From: Cacconaster sp045642485
Lineage (GTDB): Bacteria > Bacteroidota > Bacteroidia > Bacteroidales > UBA932
Length of the DNA: 38,632 nt
Reading direction: 5' to 3'
NCBI GenBank assembly: GCA_045642485.1
Contig: JAZUIV010000004.1
Coordinates: forward strand, 1 to 38,632
Positions 34,438-38,632 of the stretch are shown here, piece by piece. Under the pieces are notes generated by a model that saw only the letters and a program-made list of their open reading frames with translations, had not been told where the DNA came from and made no database searches. The translations under genes were made by a program, and so were the position numbers. The stretch's first letter is position 1. Each line of letters opens with the position of its first letter.

Positions 34438-34731
34438 TCATCTCGTTATCCTGAAGCCGAGCTTCAGGATAAGCTTCAGCGTTTCCTGAGAAGTTCTGCG
34501 GTCGTACTCCTTTTCGTCCTCTGAAAGTTCTTCATAAGGCACGAGGCAAGGATGCATCTTGTCCGCATCGTTGCGCTCTTCTCCGTATGTCCAGCCGTCA
34601 TTGATACGACCGGCCGACCATACCTCGTGTACGTTCTTTGCAATCTCTTCCGCCAGGGCATCCAATTCCTCAGGCAATGTCACATCCGTGGTATCAACAG
34701 GTTGCGGAGTGTAGCTGTTCTTCTGGTTCAT
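34438..34731 (-). CDS. RyR domain protein
   Basis: 97 residues consisting almost entirely of one RyR (ryanodine receptor repeat) domain. The diagnostic segments are AKNVHEVWSAGRINDGWTYG, the DADKMHPCLVPYEELSEDEK stretch and the closing YDRRTSQETLKLILKLGF. In bacteria the domain occurs as a stand-alone module or in gene clusters with TIR and other effector domains, and has been proposed to bind nucleotide-type ligands (my recollection of comparative genomics work, not checked). Last gene of the minus-strand island containing TIR and CHAT genes, 64 bases from the CHAT fragment. An internal palindrome covers its C-terminal codons. Confidence 0.8.
   Translation of the reverse strand: MNQKNSYTPQPVDTTDVTLPEELDALAEEIAKNVHEVWSAGRINDGWTYGEERNDADKMHPCLVPYEELSEDEKEYDRRTSQETLKLILKLGFRITR
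34446..34472. repeat. 12-bp perfect inverted repeat at the 3' end of the RyR gene
   Basis: TTATCCTGAAGC at 34446-34457 and GCTTCAGGATAA at 34461-34472 flank a three-base loop. It lies inside the coding sequence of the RyR protein and 26 bases past the end of the zinc-ribbon gene. It could end transcription from either side, though neither arm is followed by a T tract. Confidence 0.6.
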
Positions 34732-34795
34732 AATTCACGTGTTTAAAATAATACTCATGAATAAAGATGAAATTTGAGCACAGAATCTATCTTTT

Positions 34796-35113
34796 TCAAT
34801 CCAAAGCGTCGAGCAAAATGAATGGAGCCCAGAATTCACCTTTACTATACCTTTCATCTGAGCGGAGCTTCTTCTGCGCATCAGATAGAGCCTCCCGCTT
34901 GCTCAAGCCATTGGCCAAACCTTGATAAAAGGCAATCATCAACTGAGTCGTGGATTCGTCATTTGCAAAGTCAAGGGACATCAGGAGCGTGTGGACACCT
35001 GCATTCTTAAAGCCTCGCTGAAGACCGAACACACAATCGTTACCGAGATTTGCTCCGGCCAAGGCGGAGATGCAGGAAACAAGGATGGTAAGTATAACTA
35101 CTGCTCTTTTCAT
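34796..35113 (-). pseudogene. C-terminal fragment of a CHAT-domain protease
   Basis: About 105 residues matching only the C-terminal half of a CHAT (caspase-like) domain: CVFGLQRGFKNAGVHTLLMS, then QLMIAFYQGLANGLSKREAL, AQKKLRSDERY and EFWAPFILLDALD. The strand that normally carries the catalytic Cys is echoed by ILVSCISALAG, but the His-containing half and the usual N-terminal TPR repeats are missing. The first residues (MKRAVVILTILVSCISALAG) happen to resemble a lipoprotein signal peptide. The frame is open to 35158 but with no more CHAT sequence. I read it as a truncated gene; a functional short protein cannot be excluded. It begins 41 bases after the neighbouring membrane-protein gene. 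Confidence 0.6.
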
Positions 35114-35154
35114 ACCGGAAAATGAATTTGTTCCACCTTTGGTTTGATTTCGGA

Positions 35155-36819
35155 TCAAAGTTCTTCTGGAAGTATCTCAAAACGCGCATTGACCACACCC
35201 TCCTCATCCTGATAGATATAGATAAAGTGCACACCTTCTTCTTTGATACTATTCGCGAACTTTTTATTCCCTGAAAGATCTTCTATGATACTGTTCTTCA
35301 GTTCTGACAGCCCATCTTCATCAATACATATATCATTATCGAGATTGTAGATATAAATAACATTATTGTCCTTAACTTCCGCAGAAATCAGTGTAATACC
35401 CGCCTCTACCTCAAACGGTATTTCCATAAGTTTGAGTTGTGAACGAAGCGCATCCAATACAGAAGAATGCGACTTCGCATACTCCAGTAATTCATTTAAT
35501 CTTGAAGGTGAAATGTATACGACATATTCTTGCGATGCATCGGCACTATTCCGAATATGGTAAGCCAGGGTAATATTGAACTTGTTTATTTTATTCACAA
35601 ATGATTCAGGAATATACTTAATCATTGATGAAGCAATTTCATCATTATCATAATACTCCTGAGAATACATTTCGAAATATTCCTCCGGATAACAATATAC
35701 CATATTGAGACACTCTTCGTCCATATCCATCGACTGCCAGACTATCCCAAGACCGACATCTTCAGGCAATGTCTCGTTTACGCTTTCAACATCATTCCGA
35801 AAAGCATCAATAGTATTCTCCCTGGCGATGTTCAATGTCACACTATCCGCAAACATTTGCATTGCCCCAATGATAAAGAAATATGCAATTATCAGAATCT
35901 GCAGACAACGCAGTTTGCGCACCTTGGGAGGTTTCGACACAAGCCCGAAGCGCTTCCTGAAATCAGCCAATGAACTGCGCAACATATTGGCGTACGACAA
36001 AACAAAGCTGGTAAACCTATACGCAATAAAGTTGGAACTGCAAGCTTCGCCATTCTCATTGAAATAAATAAAACTTGATATGCTGCCAAATCGCTTCCTG
36101 GATACGGACGTCTTCATCTTGGACATATCAACATTATGTTCGAGAAAGTATCTGGATAGAACAAGGATTGAATCCAATGAGTCTGATTCCGGAATCACAA
36201 ACAGTATTTTTTGCTTATTGATTTTACCCAAAGCCATCTTCACCTCCCACCAGAAACTATCTGTACTTCCAAGCCTGAGCACAACAACCTGTGCCCGTTG
36301 TGCCAGATATTCCACCGTACTCTTCCATTCATCATCAGATACATACAAGCGGCTTGCGCCCAAAGGAGACTTCTTATCCTTGGGATCTCCTATTGCATAT
36401 ACTGGCGCTATATCTGACAAAACCTCCACGAGAGCCTCTTCCTCAGATGTCACATCAGACAATGTATTTGTAGATTTCCCGGTATTTGCATCGTCGATAA
36501 AGGATCTGAGATACAGAATGAATGGCCCCTGAATATCTTCTTTTCTGAGCGTAGATTTCTTTTTCCTACCCAATCTATGGTTAATGGATTGCAACCACAT
36601 GGTAATGATTGACGATATGATAATAAGAATAGGCAGTATTATGTTTTTGCCTATAGCATATCCAAGGCCTCTGTAGTACTTGATCCCCTCCACGCTATCA
36701 CCATCACCATACAATCGTTCAAACTCGCCATCCATCATACTTTGGAAAAAACTTCCAATGAACAAAAGAAGCAAGAATATTGTAATACCCAAGAAAAAAC
36801 GAACAATAAAGCGTTTCAT
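35155..36819 (-). CDS. Membrane protein with an uncharacterised Rossmann-like (TIR-like) domain
   Basis: 554 residues, no named family that I can assign. Membrane segments lie at about 5-23, 58-76 and 304-322. Between the second and third is an alpha/beta domain with the strand FILYLRSF (100-107), a helix with EEEALVEVLSDIAPVYAIGD, the loop SPLGASRLYVSDDEWKSTVE, then AQVVVLRLGSTDSFWWEVKM and KILFVIP. The W-W-E after a serine- and glycine-bearing loop resembles the helix that carries the active-site Glu in TIR and nucleoside-processing folds. Residues 323-554 are a separate acidic alpha/beta region. AT-rich codon use differs from the housekeeping genes. Stop is near the CHAT fragment; start is 1 base from the small beta-rich gene. 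Confidence 0.7.
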   Translation of the reverse strand: MKRFIVRFFLGITIFLLLLFIGSFFQSMMDGEFERLYGDGDSVEGIKYYRGLGYAIGKNIILPILIIISSIITMWLQSINHRLGRKKKSTLRKEDIQGPFILYLRSFIDDANTGKSTNTLSDVTSEEEALVEVLSDIAPVYAIGDPKDKKSPLGASRLYVSDDEWKSTVEYLAQRAQVVVLRLGSTDSFWWEVKMALGKINKQKILFVIPESDSLDSILVLSRYFLEHNVDMSKMKTSVSRKRFGSISSFIYFNENGEACSSNFIAYRFTSFVLSYANMLRSSLADFRKRFGLVSKPPKVRKLRCLQILIIAYFFIIGAMQMFADSVTLNIARENTIDAFRNDVESVNETLPEDVGLGIVWQSMDMDEECLNMVYCYPEEYFEMYSQEYYDNDEIASSMIKYIPESFVNKINKFNITLAYHIRNSADASQEYVVYISPSRLNELLEYAKSHSSVLDALRSQLKLMEIPFEVEAGITLISAEVKDNNVIYIYNLDNDICIDEDGLSELKNSIIEDLSGNKKFANSIKEEGVHFIYIYQDEEGVVNARFEILPEEL

Positions 36820-36820
36820 A

Positions 36821-37165
36821 TCACTTGGCGTTATAATTGATGTTCAATGATATTTTACCTACGGCCTGAAGCAAACCATATGTCAGCCCTCCAAACCAAT
36901 TAAACTTGGTATCAATTTCACATTCAATGACTCCGGTGGAACAATACTCGGGAAAAACAACAACTTCCTTCCGTAACTTGTGCAAAGTCATGGAATTTCC
37001 AGCCATATCTACCATCAAAACACACTTTTGGTTGGGAAGCACCATTTCCATGGACTCACCATTTTTGAGGCTTCCTTTTTTCACACCATCAATTTTTATG
37101 GCGTAAGACATTGCCATTCCGGTAAATGCTTTTTTGCGATGTACACGCAGAGTAATAGTATCCAT
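36821..37165 (-). CDS. Small beta-rich hypothetical protein
   Basis: 114 residues, not recognised. Alternating strands (TITLRVHRKKAFTG, YAIKIDGVKKGSLKNGESME, VLPNQKCVLMVDM) resemble the PEGA/DUF2846-like beta sandwiches that present a ligand or sit at a membrane, and the end FNWFGGLTYGLLQAVGKISL is hydrophobic enough to contact a membrane. No signal peptide. Lies between the TIR-membrane gene (57 bases away) and the Rossmann-like membrane gene (1 base away), so it is part of the same operon. Confidence 0.6.
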   Translation of the reverse strand: MDTITLRVHRKKAFTGMAMSYAIKIDGVKKGSLKNGESMEMVLPNQKCVLMVDMAGNSMTLHKLRKEVVVFPEYCSTGVIECEIDTKFNWFGGLTYGLLQAVGKISLNINYNAK

Positions 37166-37222
37166 AATTTTTTATATTCAATCACTTTTTATCTTTTCAT
37201 CTCATTCCACTTCCAGGCTATC

Positions 37223-38344
37223 CTATATTTTATATTTGAGTTTTGACAAAGAGAGCATAAAAAAGAATGCAGAACCGTAAGTGGCAACCAAGGTAATTAT
37301 TGAACGGACACGTGCTGCTTCAATATCGCAAGGCGGGGGCAAGAGTTTAGCCAATAAATAATTGACCACTATGACAATCGGGATAATAATAGATGCTATT
37401 TTTTGAGAAGACCCTTTTGCAAAAAATTTTGAAATCCAAATAAAACCAATAACAACAGCAGCCGTAGAAACAACGCCCAAAACATTGGCAATTAAAATAC
37501 CGATAGATACACTGAATAGATTATTGATTACTATGGTTACTATGGACAAACCGTATCCTGCTCCAATGATAAAGGAAGGCTTCATATGCGGTGAATTCTT
37601 GTCTGACCCCTGCCTTATCAAGGCAAATAATGCAACCCATAGCGCACAATAAACAACGGGCAATAAACAGTTGATAAACTTGTAGATAAAAAAAGGAAAG
37701 ACGTTACCATCAACAAAAACAAGGGCAATCTGAACAATCAATAAGAAGATTATGCTGAATGCCGCAACTTTTGAATAGGAAAATAGTTTATTCCCATATG
37801 GTGCTATCAAATAACTGGCAAAACAACCGTCATCAGCATCATTATCTTTATTTGAAGCAGAAACCTGTTCTATTTGCTTTGCCATTTCCGCCTCATTTGA
37901 AGATGTCTCATTGTGTGTTGATACCTCCTTGCTATTAATGCCGAGCCACTTAGTTAAATCTTCAAACAAACGGTTGAGCGATTCTTTGGACAGACCATCG
38001 ACTTGCTGTTTCGTGCCATAGTCAAACTCAAAAATATCAGATAAGACACTTCTGTCGAGATTTACGAAAACTATGCGTTTCCCCCTCTTCTGGGCAAAAT
38101 TCAGTTCTCGAACTGTCCAGTCTTTTTCAAAATCCACAATCTTGGAATGTGCTTTTGAATACATAAACAAGACAATTTCACACTCGTTGATAGCCTTGAT
38201 GATGATGTTTTTAAACTGCGCATCACTCTCAATGCCATCAATATCGATCCAGCACTTCTCACCAAGTGCGTACTCAATCTGGTCCTTAATTTTGAAGACC
38301 TTGTCCTTATCTACTCGTTTGTAGGATATGAATATACGTGCCAT
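37223..38344 (-). CDS. TIR-domain protein with C-terminal multi-helix membrane domain
   Basis: 373 residues. An N-terminal TIR domain (1-135) begins MARIFISYKRVDKDKV, has the BB-loop-like WIDIDGIESD and the helix WTVRELNFAQ, where Glu80 sits at the position of the catalytic Glu of NAD-cleaving TIR enzymes. A low-complexity linker (about 138-172, rich in Ser, Asn, Glu) leads to six hydrophobic helices (about 193-212, 217-243, 257-276, 281-305, 315-335 and 347-367). The design suggests a membrane-anchored TIR effector or receptor. First gene of the AT-rich accessory operon; no consensus -7 box is evident before it. Confidence 0.85.
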   Translation of the reverse strand: MARIFISYKRVDKDKVFKIKDQIEYALGEKCWIDIDGIESDAQFKNIIIKAINECEIVLFMYSKAHSKIVDFEKDWTVRELNFAQKRGKRIVFVNLDRSVLSDIFEFDYGTKQQVDGLSKESLNRLFEDLTKWLGINSKEVSTHNETSSNEAEMAKQIEQVSASNKDNDADDGCFASYLIAPYGNKLFSYSKVAAFSIIFLLIVQIALVFVDGNVFPFFIYKFINCLLPVVYCALWVALFALIRQGSDKNSPHMKPSFIIGAGYGLSIVTIVINNLFSVSIGILIANVLGVVSTAAVVIGFIWISKFFAKGSSQKIASIIIPIVIVVNYLLAKLLPPPCDIEAARVRSIITLVATYGSAFFFMLSLSKLKYKI

Positions 38345-38451
38345 TCCAAAGGACTTATTTGTTTATGTTTGTGTAATATCGATGTTACTTTGCCTGACTC
38401 CGAACGTGGTCACATAAAGACATGGCGATAAGTTTTTCCAAGGAGGACCCG

Positions 38452-38632
38452 TCAACCCACCAGGCATCTGCCGACGTTGCGGGTGGCGGAGTCGAAGTTG
38501 ACGCCGATGCGGATGATCTGCTGATCTTCTACGGCGAAAGGCAGGGTGTAGTTCTTTTCGCTAATCTGCGCCAGGGCCTCCTCAGCCGTGCCGTCCAGCT
38601 TGAATTCAATCACGTAGCAGAACTTCGGAGTC
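38452..38632 (-). CDS. AAA-ATPase-like/PD-(D/E)XK nuclease-superfamily protein (3' end)
   Basis: Partial gene entering from the right edge on the minus strand and stopping with TGA at 38454-38452. The 60 visible residues contain CYVIEFKLDGTAEEALAQI, in which the EFK triplet is the E-x-K half of a PD-(D/E)XK nuclease-like site, then YTLPFAVEDQQIIRIGVNF and ATRNVGRCLVG. This is the C-terminal signature of the AAA-ATPase-like plus DUF1703 proteins that occur in many copies in Bacteroidales genomes. Their function is unsettled. GC content is higher than in the TIR operon next to it; the 107 bases between them hold nothing I can name. Confidence 0.75.
   Translation of the reverse strand, partial: TPKFCYVIEFKLDGTAEEALAQISEKNYTLPFAVEDQQIIRIGVNFDSATRNVGRCLVG

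Noticed and set aside
34421..38632. Mobile element or integrase explaining the accessory island
   Set aside because: No integrase, transposase, terminal repeats or tRNA attachment site can be seen, so transfer is suggested only by AT-rich base composition.
1..38632. CRISPR arrays, tRNA and rRNA genes
   Set aside because: No regularly spaced repeats, tRNA-like cloverleaf with CCA-end context or rRNA sequence was recognised on reading; a covariance-model scan was not possible.

Overview
The window looks like a chromosomal segment from an anaerobic gut-type member of the Bacteroidales. This rests on protein family content (DUF2490, tandem thioredoxin-fold exported protein, AAA/PD-(D/E)XK protein, zinc-finger-less topoisomerase I) and on repeated TAnnTTTG-type -7 promoter boxes with few strong Shine-Dalgarno sequences. 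An uncultured lineage close to Rikenellaceae or Cryptobacteroides is my guess; the sequence alone does not settle it.

Layout. 1-1845 (+): the end of a class II fructose-bisphosphate aldolase, an RluA-type pseudouridine synthase and a DUF2490 outer-membrane-type protein. 1829-5021 (-): penicillin-binding protein 1A, then prmC. 5156-8032 (+): topA and an Lrp/AsnC regulator. 8006-8677 (-): ispD. 8785-17945 (+): the elongasome operon mreB-mreC-mreD-PBP2-rodA, running almost without a gap into gcvP and a radical SAM gene. 18003-22808 (+): xylB-xylA-coaD and an exported tandem thioredoxin-like protein behind a clear promoter. 22780-24588 (-): a sirtuin and gapA. 24676-28482 (-): an exported redox/sugar cassette made of a NapC-type tetraheme cytochrome fused to a SUMF1 domain, a Tat-exported Gfo/Idh/MocA oxidoreductase and a Tat-exported sugar isomerase-like protein. 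28551-32616 (-): pyrC, an APH-fold kinase and a ClpB that lacks its N-domain. 32778-34420 (+): an M48 metalloprotease, a small helical protein and a zinc-ribbon membrane protein.

34438-38344 (-) is an accessory island, visibly more AT-rich over 35155-38344: a TIR protein with a multi-helix membrane domain, a small beta-rich protein, a membrane protein with an uncharacterised Rossmann-like domain, the C-terminal half of a CHAT protease and a RyR-domain protein. The window closes inside the 3' end of an AAA-ATPase/PD-(D/E)XK gene.

Most of the window is housekeeping: central carbon metabolism, wall growth and cell shape, DNA topology, isoprenoid, CoA and pyrimidine synthesis. The best candidates for undescribed biology are the TIR/CHAT/RyR island (possible immunity or stress-signalling system), the exported cytochrome-SUMF1/oxidoreductase/isomerase cassette (possible periplasmic sugar oxidation coupled to quinones), the M48/zinc-ribbon cassette and the shortened ClpB. 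No tRNA, rRNA, CRISPR array or insertion sequence was recognised.
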